Below are positions 19,760 through 30,408 of a DNA stretch of 64,000 nt, piece after piece. The stretch is from Anastrepha obliqua (Eukaryota > Arthropoda > Insecta > Diptera > Tephritidae), in the NCBI RefSeq assembly GCF_027943255.1, contig NC_072895.1:80788001-80852000 (forward strand), written 5' to 3'. The stretch's first letter is position 1. Each line of letters opens with the position of its first letter. Position numbers and translations under genes: made by a program. The notes under the pieces are model-generated. The model did not search any database. It had not been told where the DNA came from and saw nothing but the letters and a program-made list of their open reading frames with translations.

Positions 19760-21390
19760 CTAATACATATATTATATTAGTTGTCGATTCTAGACCAATT
19801 TCCTCAGATTTGCCTATCCGCAAGTACCTATGTACAGTCTGTCTAATGGGAGTATGACTTAAACTTAAATGCTCTTAACAGACGCATCCTTTTGGCAATA
19901 CGTATGACCGACCCCCACTAACTTTGGACGGCCGATCTACCCATGCCAATGGCATATCCCCTGGAACTCACCATTTTTGGCCTTTACATGAGAAAAGAAA
20001 CTAAAAAGTTCGACCCAAATTGGGAGACATCGTTTTAGAGGTATGGTTCCTTCGGCAAAGTTTCTTATTTTGATCCCTAGAATATGATTTTCACAGAGCA
20101 ATGGGCGATTTTTTTGCCTCCCCACAAATCGACCCGGCCTAATATGTATGTATGTCGATATGTTACCTTCTTGTTTTCGAAATTTCCACGCCAACAAATA
20201 AAAAACACTACCCTGGAATTTCACCGGCAGCGTCAACGGCTACCAGCAGTTTCGGTTTACTTAAGGATTGAAGTATTGAATAAAGTTAAGTTCAATTCGG
20301 AGTTCAGTCAGTAACTACTGTGAAATTTTAATATGCCATACCGGAATATGCCATACAACTGCCACTAAGCTCACTTCCAACCTCTCGATGCGATTATTAA
20401 ATTACTCAGTGCGGTGGCTTACAGCTGCGGCATCTGGATGTATGCAATAATTGAATAGAGATATATAACTACTTTTTGCTTGCATGGTACAACAATGCGA
20501 ATTGAGAAATTGTTTATCAAGTTCTTCGAAATGGAGTGAATAATTGAAGGTCTGTTGCCATAAAATGCAGTCATCTTGCGGCTGAAGTCGCGGTATGGTT
20601 CAAGTGGATGCTGCAGTCCTTACGTAAATTTGAAATAATTAAATGTTCGCGCGTGCAACGTTTACAAAATACAAAATGAACTGCAAGTTGGCACTTTGTA
20701 TTAGCATTATAGCCAACTAGCGCGATTTTACTGAATTTTCTGGAATTCGCATGCACGCGCTTGCGGGTTTTCTTTGTTGAGAGCAGGAATTCGTTTTGCT
20801 AATTTATTCAGGTGCTATGCAGGTTTCAGTTCAAGGAAATGCTAACAATTTAAATGTAGTTGCAAAAAAGAGCCTTCTGTTGCAAATTTTATGCTGTGAA
20901 TGAAAACCTGCGAACTTTGAAAAAGCTGTTGGGAAAGAGACTCACATTTGCCTAGGGGGTTTGTGCTAAACCATTTCGCTCGTTCGAAGGAGTTAAGTTG
21001 CTTAATTTTACACACTTTTAAGACTTCCGCTGCATAGAAATGTGAGTACAGATATGCTGTATTGATTGTTTTGTTGTATGGCTTTGAGTGCTGTGTTAAG
21101 AAATTTAATCAAATCCACATGTTATGATAACTGTACAGCAAATGGTTGCTAGTAATCCCCGAATATTATTAAAAGAAATAACATCGAAATGGTTTAATGT
21201 AGATATGTGCATACGTAAACATTTGTGCAAGAGATTTAAATGTAGAAAACATTTCCTTTAAATTATGTTAACTCTAAGTTTTTGGGTCAGTTACAGAAAA
21301 CATATAAGAGTTATGATATTTTTCAAAAATAATAAATGCAGGGATCATTATGAAAGAAAGTTCAACGTATGACGCTTTTACGTATCAGCG
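19760..21390. other. No recognisable gene
   Basis: Contains the tacagtctgtctaatgggag motif at 19831 and otherwise unassigned AT-rich DNA. An 80-codon plus-strand frame near 20084-20314 has no resemblance that I can name. Confidence 0.4.
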
Positions 21391-21399
21391 GTGCTCTTA

Positions 21400-22340
21400 A
21401 AACCACACTCTCTGATGCTCTTTATACTCCTTTCTTCTTACCTCCCCTAGACCCGGTTGGTGAATAGAATGCATGTAACACTGTTGCTTGGCTTGCCGCA
21501 ATTAATCAATGACGCGCTTTAGGTGTGAGATACTCGGTCATAAAACTCGGGCTGGGACCAACTAATCCTGTTGACTATTGCTTGGATGAGTCATATTTTA
21601 GTAGGTTATTTAGTACTAGAATTCCAGCTAGACGTGAGTGGGTTGACAATATACCTGAGCGGAAAAACTGTTTACGGTTCCTTACTGATGGCTCAAAGTT
21701 TAACGATAAATTTGGCTTTGGTGGCTACTGCAACAAGCCAAAAGTAAGCGTTTCGGTTCGTCTTTCTAATTACTGTAGCGTATTTCAGCCTGCAGCGTAT
21801 CCGAGCCATTAATGTGGTAGGTGTTCGCTTAGGCAAAAATGTGGTTACCTTTAGAGAAGTTTATAGAAGAAGTCTATATTTATTCTGATACGTAAGTGGC
21901 GATTAAATCTATTGGTGGGTTGTCACTAATTCCATCATTGTGCCAGGACCTGTAACGTTACAAAAATAATTTAGCCAAAATGAGAAAAAATCTGCTTAAT
22001 CGGTCAAGGAAAAATGTCTCTATGCTAGTTGCTTTGATCACAGACCACAGGCCTTTTAAGTTGACATGTCCAAAGATTGAATGCACCTCTTTTCGACTAT
22101 TGCATGAGAAGGGAGTGTCTGTCAGACATCTTCTCTGTCACTGTCCGCGTGGCCTGCCACTTCTACCTGTAGGTTTAGATATTCATCCTTCTTGAATGAT
22201 ACTGATAAGCTTAGGGGCATAAGTGTCAGCCGGATTAATGGGTTTGCACTTCAAACAAAATGGGTTAACGAAGAGTTGCAGGTAAAGTGTTACTATGGTA
22301 TCACAATGGATTGGAAAATATCTAGGGGAGTTGGTTTAAA
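21400..22340 (+). pseudogene. RNase H-type LINE 3' end, decayed
   Basis: One frame gives FLTDGSKFNDKFGFGGYC (first RNase H Asp), then a stretch equivalent to QAE is lost; YSDTYVAIKSI-like sequence follows at about 21885 in another frame. Further on RPFKLTCPKIECTSF and VSVRHLLCHCPRGLP show the C-terminal H-x4-C-type motif. Multiple shifts and stops interrupt. It resembles the C-terminal third of LOA/R1-like LINEs. No clear tail is visible. Confidence 0.55.
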
Positions 22341-22344
22341 GACT

Positions 22345-22640
22345 AACTGCCACTTCTACCTGCCTACCTACCAACTATCACTATGATTGTTGACTATGTG
22401 TGTATCTGTTCCGTTTTTTTATTTTATTAGAAACTTTAACAAGCAAGTATGAATGAAAAGTTTTTGGTTCAGAGACCTAAAATTGTAGTTATAATAATTT
22501 TTACCGACGAATTTTTCTCTGTTTTTATAACATTTTGTAAAAAAGTATAATACAATATAAAATGCAAAAGCATTGACTTACTGTTTTAGTCAAACAGTGT
22601 GCGCTAGATTGAGCTCCATTTATTATGCTAATTCGTTCTC
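22345..22640. other. No recognisable feature
   Basis: AT-rich spacer between two LINE remnants. Confidence 0.4.
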
Positions 22641-22644
22641 AGTA

Positions 22645-24315
22645 ATTTCCATGTGATAGTTCCAGTCTTTTGTTTTACAGTTATGATTTCGAAGTTGTAA
22701 GAGACTTCCTATAGAGCCAAGCTGCGATCGGGCGCAACTCGAGTCATGTGGGATCGCTACAGAGAGCTAAGAAAGGAAGAGAGACGTATTATCCGACAGA
22801 AGAAACGAGAGGCCGAAATACGTGAGTGCGAGGAGCTTGAGATGCTAGCCAATAGGAACAACGCCGGAAAATTCTACCAGAAAGTTCCTGTGAGAACAAA
22901 GACGGCGATCTGGTGACTGACATCCAGAGAATTCTTAAATTGTGGAGGGAACACTTCTCGAACCTATTAAATAGTGAATGTGAAGATTTCGATACCCCAA
23001 TCGTTGACGACGGAACTGACGTTCCGCTACCCGACCATGTCGAGGTGAGAATAGCGATAACGCGGCGAGGAGCTGGTAAGGTGCATTCATCAGGTTCTAT
23101 GCAAAATATGGCCGGATGAAAGCATGCCTGCCGATTGGGGTTTAAATGTGCTCTGCCCAATCCATAAGAAGGGCGATCCTGCTATCTGTGCCAATTACCG
23201 CGGGATTAGTCTTCTAAATATCGCCTTTAAGGTTCTAGCGAGCATATTGTATGAAAGGCTGAAGCCCACCGTCAACCACCTGATTGGACCTTATCAGTGT
23301 GGCTTTTGACCTAAAAAGTCTACCATCGACCAAATATTTACAATATGTCAAATCTTGGAAAAGACCCGTGAAAGGAGAACCAACACACACCATCTTTTCG
23401 TCGATTTCAAAGCTGCATTCGACAGTACAAAAAGGGGTTATCTGTATGCCGCGATGTCTGGATTTGGTTTCCCCATAAAACTAATACGGATTTGCAAGAT
23501 GACGCTATTCAACACCAGCAGCGCCGTCAGAATTGGGAAGGACCTCTCCGAGCTGTTTGATACCAAACGAGGTCTCAGATAGGGTGACTCGCTGTCATGT
23601 GACTTCTTTAACCTAATGTCGCTCAGGCACAATATTTTATAAGAGCGTACAATTGTTGGCGTATGCCGATGATATTGACATCATCGGCCTTAACAACCGC
23701 GCTGTTAGTTCTGCCTTCTCCAAACTGTAAAAGATGCAAAGCGAATGGGTTTGGTGGTGAACGAGGACAAAACGAAGTAGCTCCTGTCTGCAAACAAACA
23801 GTTGGCGCACTCGCGTATCGGCACCCACGTCACTGTTGACAGTTATAACTTCTAGGTTGCAAAAGACTTCGTTTAGTTAGGAACCAGCATTAACACCGAT
23901 AACAATGTCAGCCTTGAAATCCAACGTAGAATCTCTCTTGCTAACAAGTGCTACTTTGGACCTTTGCACGTTGGTAACTGCGAATATCGCAGGCAATGGC
24001 AATGGAAAGATAAGGTGTGTGAGCTTAACGACGACATAGACATAGCGCAGCGAATAAAGATCCAGCGCATACTTTAGCTGGGTCATGTCGTCCGAATAGA
24101 TGCAAAGACTATGGCTCTGAAAGTATTCGATGCGGTACCAGCTGGTTGTAGCAGAGAAAGAGGAAGGCCTCCTCTGCGTTGGAAAGATTAGGTGGAGAAT
24201 TGGTGCCGGTTAGCACGAGAAAGAAACGACTGGTGCGCTTTGTTAAACTCGGCCAAAATCGCATAAGCGGTTATAGCGCCAATTAAAAAGAAGAGGAAGA
24301 TGAAGAAAAACATAC
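22645..24315 (+). pseudogene. RTE-like LINE, internally deleted (copy 1)
   Basis: After a leading scrap (SYDFEVVRDFL at 22678) the frames give MWDRYRELRKEERRIIRQKK, LKLWREHFSNLLN, PADWGLNVLCPIHKKGDPAI, NYRGISLLNIAFKVLASILY, a stop at 23308, THHLFVDFKAAFDSTKRGYL, a stop at 23579, LAYADDIDIIGLNNRAVSSA with the catalytic box intact, VVNEDKTK and SINTDNNVSLEIQRRISLAN. The last part jumps by deletion to LRWKD-like sequence and a 3' region with aattaaaaagaagaggaaga. This is the RTE pattern (no RNase H). It contains at least two deletions and several stops. Confidence 0.8.
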
Positions 24316-24326
24316 TTCCTTTATTT

Positions 24327-24865
24327 AACATTAACACCGGTAACAATGTCAGGCTTGAAATCCAACGTAGAATCTCTCTTGCAAACAAGTGATACTTTGG
24401 ATTGAATAGACAATTGAGTACTAAAGTCCTCTCTCGACGAACAAAACTAACACTTTATAAGACTCTCAGCGTCCTAACGTATGACCGTATGGCGCAAAAG
24501 CTTGGACGGTGGCAACATCCAATGGCGCGGCCCTTGGAGTGTTTGAAAGAAATATTCTCTGCAAGATTTATGGACCTTTGCACGTTGGTGATGGCGAGTA
24601 TCGTAAGCCATGGAACAATGAACTGTATGAGCTTTACGACGACTCAGACATAGTGCAGCGAATAAAGATCCAGCGGCTTCAGTGGCTGGCTCGTATCGCA
24701 CGTATGAAATATATGAATATATTTGATGCGGCATCAGCTGTTGATAGTGGAAGAAGAGAAAGACTTCCTCTTCGTTGGAAAGATTAGTGGGTAAATTTTC
24801 ACTTGGTGTGTCCAAATGGCGCCGATTATCATGAGAAAGAAAATATTGGCCAGGAAGAAGAAAAT
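24327..24865 (+). pseudogene. RTE-like LINE, 5'-truncated (copy 2)
   Basis: The copy restarts at NINTGNNVRLEIQRRISLAN, then LNRQLSTKVLSRRTKLTLYK, LGVFERNILCKIYGPLHVGD, NNELYELYDDSDIVQRIKIQ and RERLPLRWKD. It supplies the segment that copy 1 has deleted (the LNRQL...FERK...IYGP block). It lies directly downstream in the same direction, as expected from truncated insertion next to, or tandem duplication of, a related copy. A frameshift near 24510 splits the reading. Confidence 0.8.
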
Positions 24866-24959
24866 TTCCTATGGACCCAGGGACCCATAGGATACGCACC
24901 TGATTCTTTTGGCTTCATATATTCAGCTTAAGGTTACATTAAAAATGATGCTGGAATGT

Positions 24960-25400
24960 CTTGACCAGGCTCTCAAATTGGTGTTTGGCTATCAATAATG
25001 GTTGCTGTACTTCTGTTGCTAGAGTTGCATTCTAGGTTACAGTGAGCCCATCGTTGTGTTGGGTAGTCTTCCGCTTGAAGTATTAGTGTATTCTTGTCTA
25101 GCGTTTCCAAGTATACTTCCCTCGGTTCGCAGACAGCTGCCCCTGCACCTTCCTCTGTGAGGATCCATACGTGTACCATTTTGTCATGTTCTCAAATCCT
25201 TTCTTGCCCAGTTCTTAAAGCGTTTTACAAAGCTGAACATCGCTACGATTGAGCTCTTAAGGGTTAGGTCGCAAAAATATCAAACTTATTGCGATTTTGA
25301 TGAACGCCTGTGCCCATTGCAGTTTTAATTGTTCTTAGGATAGTCCTCTTAGCTTGAGATTGGATATAAATGGGAAGAGGAGCGCGAGTTCTAAAAGAAC
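24960..25400 (-). pseudogene. RNase H-type LINE fragment (start of RNase H)
   Basis: The minus strand reads VHVWILTEEGAGAAVCEPRE and NTLILQAEDY, equivalent to the TDGS...GAGAGV...QAE order of LINE RNase H, with the first Asp block damaged. Just upstream NWARKDLRT resembles the linker before RNase H. It ends shortly afterwards. Confidence 0.5.
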
Positions 25401-25409
25401 TTTCATTGA

Positions 25410-26500
25410 TATTGCGTCCCAAGAATAGTTTCGGTTTTTAAAGTTTTAAATTCAGTAGTTAAAAATGAAATGAAATTAAATGATTTATTCATCATCTCAG
25501 AAAAAATTGAAGGACTTCTCTTCCAAAAATGTTTGAGCGACTTTGGCATGTGCTCTATTCTTAATTTTATATATCAACAGAAAGCAACAACCCCTTGCGA
25601 ATTGATTTAACCATGTGTGATTTCTCCATATCCGTATATTTAACGAACTTAACTTAAGAACTTTCTTACTTCTGAACCTTCACACAGCTGCCCCCATCGC
25701 TCTGTTCCCATCATATTGCAACGCCGTTGGCTTAATTCATTCAACGATTAGTTTGTTATAATTTTACTCCGCTTACAAGCTGTCACCATCTTAATACCTC
25801 ACACCGCGAAAAGTTTTTGTATAAGTGAATGCTAAATAGCGTGGCAATTTTAATTACACTTATTTGCAGCGTCTGCATCTGAAATTATGTGCGCACAAAA
25901 CCAAGTGATTTAATTTGGTCGTAAATTGCTGAAAATAATCAAATAAGAACGTCGCTGTCATCCTCTATTCCAAAGGCTAAGCGTCTTTCGTCAAATTGAA
26001 ACTTTAAGCTCTTAGATTTAAAATTTACAACCATTCGTAAGCGAATCACCAAGTGTTCATCTTCAAAAAGGGTCTATGCGGAATGAAAGAGTTGCATAAA
26101 AATAAACTCTTTATATAAATAATTGAGAAGGTAATTTTAGTTAACCCCTTCGCTTTACAGCCGCTAGAGCCAGACTGATGTCATTAAATAAATTTTTGAA
26201 TATATGGAAAATATCATTTACTCGTGCAGCAGCATATCTTTAATATTTGCAACGCCGAGTTGAATGTGTCTAATAAGGATATAAATCCCAAGTCCACGGG
26301 AATAGTACTCGGGATTATGTGATTTTGTAAATTATTATCTTTTTAGGTTAAAGAGTAGAAGAGATTTGCAATGAATTGGTTTTGAAATAAAGCTTAACTT
26401 TATCCAAATTAAAACACCTGAATGTTTCCTGAAGAAGTCCACAAAGTGACAGTAAAATCCCATCACAGCTAGCGGAGTAGTAAGCAACGAGCCTTGATAG
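25410..26500. other. No recognisable feature
   Basis: AT-rich DNA without coding resemblance or visible element ends. Confidence 0.45.
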
Positions 26501-26519
26501 ACTAATTATGGATTACAAT

Positions 26520-26715
26520 GGCTGGTAACGATATATCATCACCATTGGGGTCATCGAGGCTCCCCTGTGTAAATCTTGTTTGGAGTATGAGGATAGTACT
26601 GTACATTTTCTATACCAGCGTTCAGCGTTCGCTAGGTTTAAGTTAGGTGTAGCGGGCACACTAAGATTCGTGACCCATTATGATGTCGCACGAGGAACTT
26701 GCTATTATATCTCCT
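26520..26715 (+). pseudogene. LINE C-terminal zinc-motif fragment
   Basis: The plus strand reads APLCKSCLEYEDSTVHFLYQ and then RSAFARFKLGV, the C-x2-C...H...(C to Y) motif that ends RNase H-type LINE ORF2 proteins. The coding sequence ends soon afterwards. It meets a minus-strand LINE end at about 26720. Confidence 0.55.
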
Positions 26716-26719
26716 AAAA

Positions 26720-27170
26720 CTAATACGAAGTGTTCACAAATTTCAAAAGGTCCTTGATTTCCACCGATCTGAAATCATCCAACTCATTGAAAAATTGTCT
26801 ACCTAAAATGGTAAATCTGCGTATGTATAAAGCAGGACGGTGGCATAAAAAGTGCAAAATCGTCTCTTCCTCATATTCATTTAGACAGCTTCTGCAAAAG
26901 TCATGTGCATGGGCGTGCATCTTCTGGGCATGTCTACATCTTAAGCAGTGACCGTTATAACGGACATCAAAATTATCGGGCAGTTCTGTAAAAGTAGCTT
27001 ATACGTCAGTAAGCTTATGCCTATGTCATTGTTTGTGTACTCATCAGTCAGCTTGGTGCCAAGTCTCGCTAGTTCATCGGCTTTGCAGTTCCCGTTGATA
27101 TTGCAATGACTATGGACGCATGTTACTTTTGAACGAAATACCGCAGCCATTTCGTTAAAAGATGTCTGGC
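26720..27170 (-). pseudogene. RNase H-type LINE 3' end
   Basis: On the minus strand VTCVHSHCNINGNCKADELA and RLGTKLTDEYTN form the last RNase H motif (H...D/E..A), followed after a shift by DFCRSCLNEYEEETILHFLC and RPALYIRRFTILGRQFFNEL, the C-x2-C...H-x3-C motif, ending VNTSY-stop. The RT part is absent. Compare the fragment at 6290-6590, probably of the same family. Confidence 0.7.
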
Positions 27171-27179
27171 ATTTTCATT

Positions 27180-28260
27180 CCCACGAGAAATTACCAAAAT
27201 TCATAAAAAAATTTGGGAAATTTGCAAGAGTAATAAATTCCCATCCCAAACACCACTCTCTATCCATCAAATCCTTTCTCTTTTTGCCCTGCGAAAAATC
27301 AATGTAGCAATGAAAATTCAAAATGATATTCAACCCTTATTGCTTACTTATCATGAAGACATTTCGAATAAATAACCGTAAGTTTCCGAGTTTTTAGATT
27401 CATGCCGTGAGTGCATGCGCTGGAAGCCACAGAAGTTTATCTCGTTAAATTTACTACGTAAGGGAATGAAATTTAACATAAGTGCGGCTGATGAATTGCG
27501 TTACGAAACAAACCTAACTTATTTTCGGAGGAAGTAAGTAATTTGAATTCATTTCGAATATTCTTATTTGAAGGATTCGATAATGTGGCATATGTTTTGT
27601 TTGTGCCCGCCCACAAGGGGCGTCGGCGGACTTTTGGTTGCATATCTTGGAGAAAGTGAACCATAGTGAGAAAGTTAAGCTCTTTAATTTTAGCTATTGG
27701 CAATTGCAGGCATTTCGACAAATAATATACATATGTACATATCTGCTCAAATCAATGGCAGAAGACAATTATTTACAAAAGTTTGAAATTGTTTTCTATT
27801 AAAGCTCAAGTTGGACACATATTTTACTAATTGCCCAAGGTAGTTTGTCATGGAAAATGAACGAAATCGGTGATTTACTAAGCCCACCGTTCATATATCG
27901 GTAATTTTCTAGAAAGAATAAACAGAATATCTTTTTGGAAAATAAAGCCAAATTACTTACTCATATTTGTTACAGATGACGAATCCGAAAGAAAAAAAAA
28001 CAAATACTATTGCATGAAAGAAGAGTCTGTGCCCTATCAGACTGTAGTATGGAAAGTTAGAAAGTTAGTCAGAATGACAAGCCTACAGAATAATAATCAG
28101 TTTTACATTTTCGTTTCAGATGTCCTGAAGAGCCAAAATCCTGTTGACATGCCACCTATCTTTTTTTTAAACGCTTACTTTGATACCACAATACTACAAA
28201 AAAATATGAAAACAAATTGTTTTTGTATACTATTTGATGTCAATAATAACATAATATAGA
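27180..28260. other. Unassigned; minus-strand ORF of unknown origin at 27473-27721
   Basis: The only notable stretch is an 82-codon minus-strand frame (LQLPIAKIKELNFLTMVHFL, then RPLWAGTNKTYATLSNPSNK) with protein-like composition and a stop at 27473. I do not recognise it. It could be a piece of a transposon or a captured exon. The rest is AT-rich. Confidence 0.35.
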
Positions 28261-28267
28261 AATACAT

Positions 28268-28590
28268 TCCGCCGTAGCCGAATATGCTTGTGCGTGACTA
28301 CCATTCGGCATTCACAGAGAGAACGTAGGTTCGAATCTCGGTGAAACACCAAATTAAGAAAAACATTTTTCTAATAGGGGTCGCCCCTCGGCAGGCAATG
28401 GCAAAGCTCCGATTGTATTTCTGCCATGAAAAAGCTCCTCATAAAAATATCTGCCATTCGGAGTCGGCTTGAAACTGTAGTTCCCCCCATTTGTAGAACA
28501 ACATCAAGACGCACACCACAAATAGGAGGAGCAGCTCGGCCAAACACCCAAAAAGGGTGTACGTGCCAATTATATATATATATATATACA
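28268..28590 (+). repeat. tRNA-derived SINE, reference full-length copy
   Basis: The head reads ccgccgtagccgaat with an A-box-like core, and the B-box ggttcgaatctc lies at 28328-28339. The body runs through ggtcgcccctcggcaggcaa, ctgccattcggagtcggctt and aacatcaagacgcacaccac to gggtgtacgtgccaattata, then a TA repeat at 28570-28590. The length is about 320 bases. A polymerase III transcript of this body would need LINE proteins to move. The 3' part shows no obvious match to any LINE tail in the window. Confidence 0.9.
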
Positions 28591-28599
28591 ATATAAAAT

Positions 28600-28885
28600 C
28601 AAAACGATCGCATTTTATTTTGTTAAAAAAAAATATATTCCTAAAAAATATCTAAAAACAAATGAGTACTTGATCAGACTACTACCTTAAAGCATTTTTC
28701 AGGGCTGTTTGCGAAGTTATGCTGTGCCCCTTTATTTTATGTTTTCTCTCGGCATCCAGGAACGTCACACCAGGTGTTCCAAATACCTATGTGACAAGAA
28801 AAATTTTTTTTATAAGATTTGTGTTAATTCCTCGAAATTGGACCAGGATAAGAAGCTATGCTTGTTGATGTTTTAAAATGATGTA
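28600..28885. other. Unassigned
   Basis: A short minus-strand stretch near 28695-28795 reads VFGTPGVTFLDAERKHKI but I cannot place it. Possibly a continuation of the Tc1-like remnant that follows. Confidence 0.3.
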
Positions 28886-28889
28886 AACG

Positions 28890-29200
28890 TATCCTAGAGA
28901 ACATTCGATCAATCGTCCTCCGTATAATATAGGTATTGGAGAGCCCATTCCAAACGCATTCCAAACGCTTTCCAAATAATTTCTTTCGCCAGACCGGTTG
29001 CTAGGGCAGAAGAAGATTTTTGACGATTCTTGAGAGTCGCGGGTATAAGTTTTCGACCTTCCAGTACACTAGTGAGGCGTTGCCTTCCACTTTTTGATTT
29101 ATTATGCTGGATTTTTTTGTCGGGCAGACATCCCACCAAATTGGCAATTTCAACCTGAGACTTCCCTTTCTCACTTGAAACTTGGATTCCCACACTTTTA
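28890..29200 (-). pseudogene. Tc1-like transposase N-terminal fragment
   Basis: The minus strand reads SSEKGKSQVEIANLVGCLPD, KKIQHNKSKSGRQRLTSVLE and PATLKNRQKSSSALATGLAK. This fits a Tc1-type paired-domain start (EKG.I..L...G.S..EIA..VG, GR.R.LT, K...SS.ALA). It ends at TEDD without a catalytic domain, and no DDE residues are present. Confidence 0.55.
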
Positions 29201-29209
29201 TCGTAACAA

Positions 29210-29675
29210 AGTTTACTTTTTTTTAGGTATTTCTATAAAAAGAAATTATTTATATCCGCTTGATAAATTTGTTCTAAATATTGTATTATTTAAACATTGA
29301 CTACCAAATTTAAAGTGTTAAAATATTTTAAGTATAACTTTTAAAATGCAACTTTTTTGCCTTTACGCACCAAGTGTGCCATAGCTTTTTCCATAATACA
29401 ATTTATTGTTGTAATCAAAGGCTAAGTACACTTGTACAGTGCCACTTTTGCAAAAAGCAGCGGTCACTTGGGTAACTTCATTTTAAATTACTTCTACTTA
29501 TATTTTAGTGGGGTGCCTAATACTTTTAGCTCTCTTATTAAATTAAAACATGACCCAAATCTCATTACAGCGAATTAATTTATGCGATAAATTTTATTTG
29601 ATAGATTTATGAAAGGTTTCCCATATTTGGTGAGTTATTTATCCTTTAAATTAAATTCTGTTGGATTTGTGACGG
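29210..29675. other. No recognisable feature
   Basis: AT-rich stretch that may include the outer part of the Tc1-like element; no inverted repeat found. Confidence 0.4.
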
Positions 29676-29799
29676 GTTGGATAAGTCGAAGCACTCAGCC
29701 GGAAAGACCATTGTACTACACCCGGTTAGATTAGAGTGGAAGGTCTAAAGAGACAGGAGACAGAGTAGGGATGGTAAGACTGAAAAATTTAGTTTGAAA

Positions 29800-30291
29800 T
29801 CACTCTTCCGCGAGTCTTTTAGATCCATTGTTGAATCTTAAGAGATCCGGAAGAGGAAGAGTATGAACTTTATCCATACTCAGTATATTGCAGCCGAACT
29901 GCCTACGTCTGATTCTAGCAAACGCCGGACAGCTACAGAGAAAAGATTTGCTCGTTTTCCTGGCAGGAAAGGCATATTGGGTCGTCAATGATTCCCATGG
30001 AAGACATATGCTGAGCACAGGTGTTGTGCCCTGTGATTACTCCCACTTCTCGGGTCCTTCCTACTAAGTTTTGGTTCTTTCACAAAGCACTTGGCTGCTC
30101 TGTAGGAGCCAAACTCAGACCAATGTCTTCTATGAGTAGACCTCATGAAGTCGTCAATCCATAATTGAATCAATGCAGAATTGACACCTAGAAAGAGTTC
30201 AGTGCCCACCGGTATGCCCGCAGAGCCTTCATTATCCATTTTATCAGCCAACTCCTTCTCTGTAATACCACAGTGTCCAGGCACCCAAATA
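29800..30291 (-). pseudogene. LINE ORF2 RNase H C-terminus
   Basis: Reading WVPGHCGITEKELADKMDNE, then TELFLGVNSALIQLWIDDFM, HRRHWSEFGSYRAAKCFVKE and, after a shift near 30000, a Cys-containing C-terminal stretch (CPAFARIRRRQFGCNILSMD). These are the last RNase H motif and the C-terminal zinc-like region of an ORF2 protein. It stops at 29800. Only the C-terminal part remains; the start of the domain is beyond the nested insertion. Confidence 0.75.
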
Positions 30292-30408
30292 CAGGGTGGA
30301 TGATGAATTTTGCTACATTAAGAAACTCAAATAACTTTTCTTTTAGTATATGGAATTCATTTATTTTTTTTTCAAGTTGAAGGTCATTAAATTTTATTAA
30401 ATGTAATA

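Noticed and set aside
19917..20240. Dispersed repeat of unknown class
   Set aside because: It reads like a repeat (ccctagaatatgattttcac, gggcgatttttttgcctccc), but I could not show a second copy or ends in the window.
28268..28345. tRNA gene
   Set aside because: The A- and B-box-like motifs belong to a repeated SINE head; the stretch does not fold as a cloverleaf that I can see and recurs with bodies attached.
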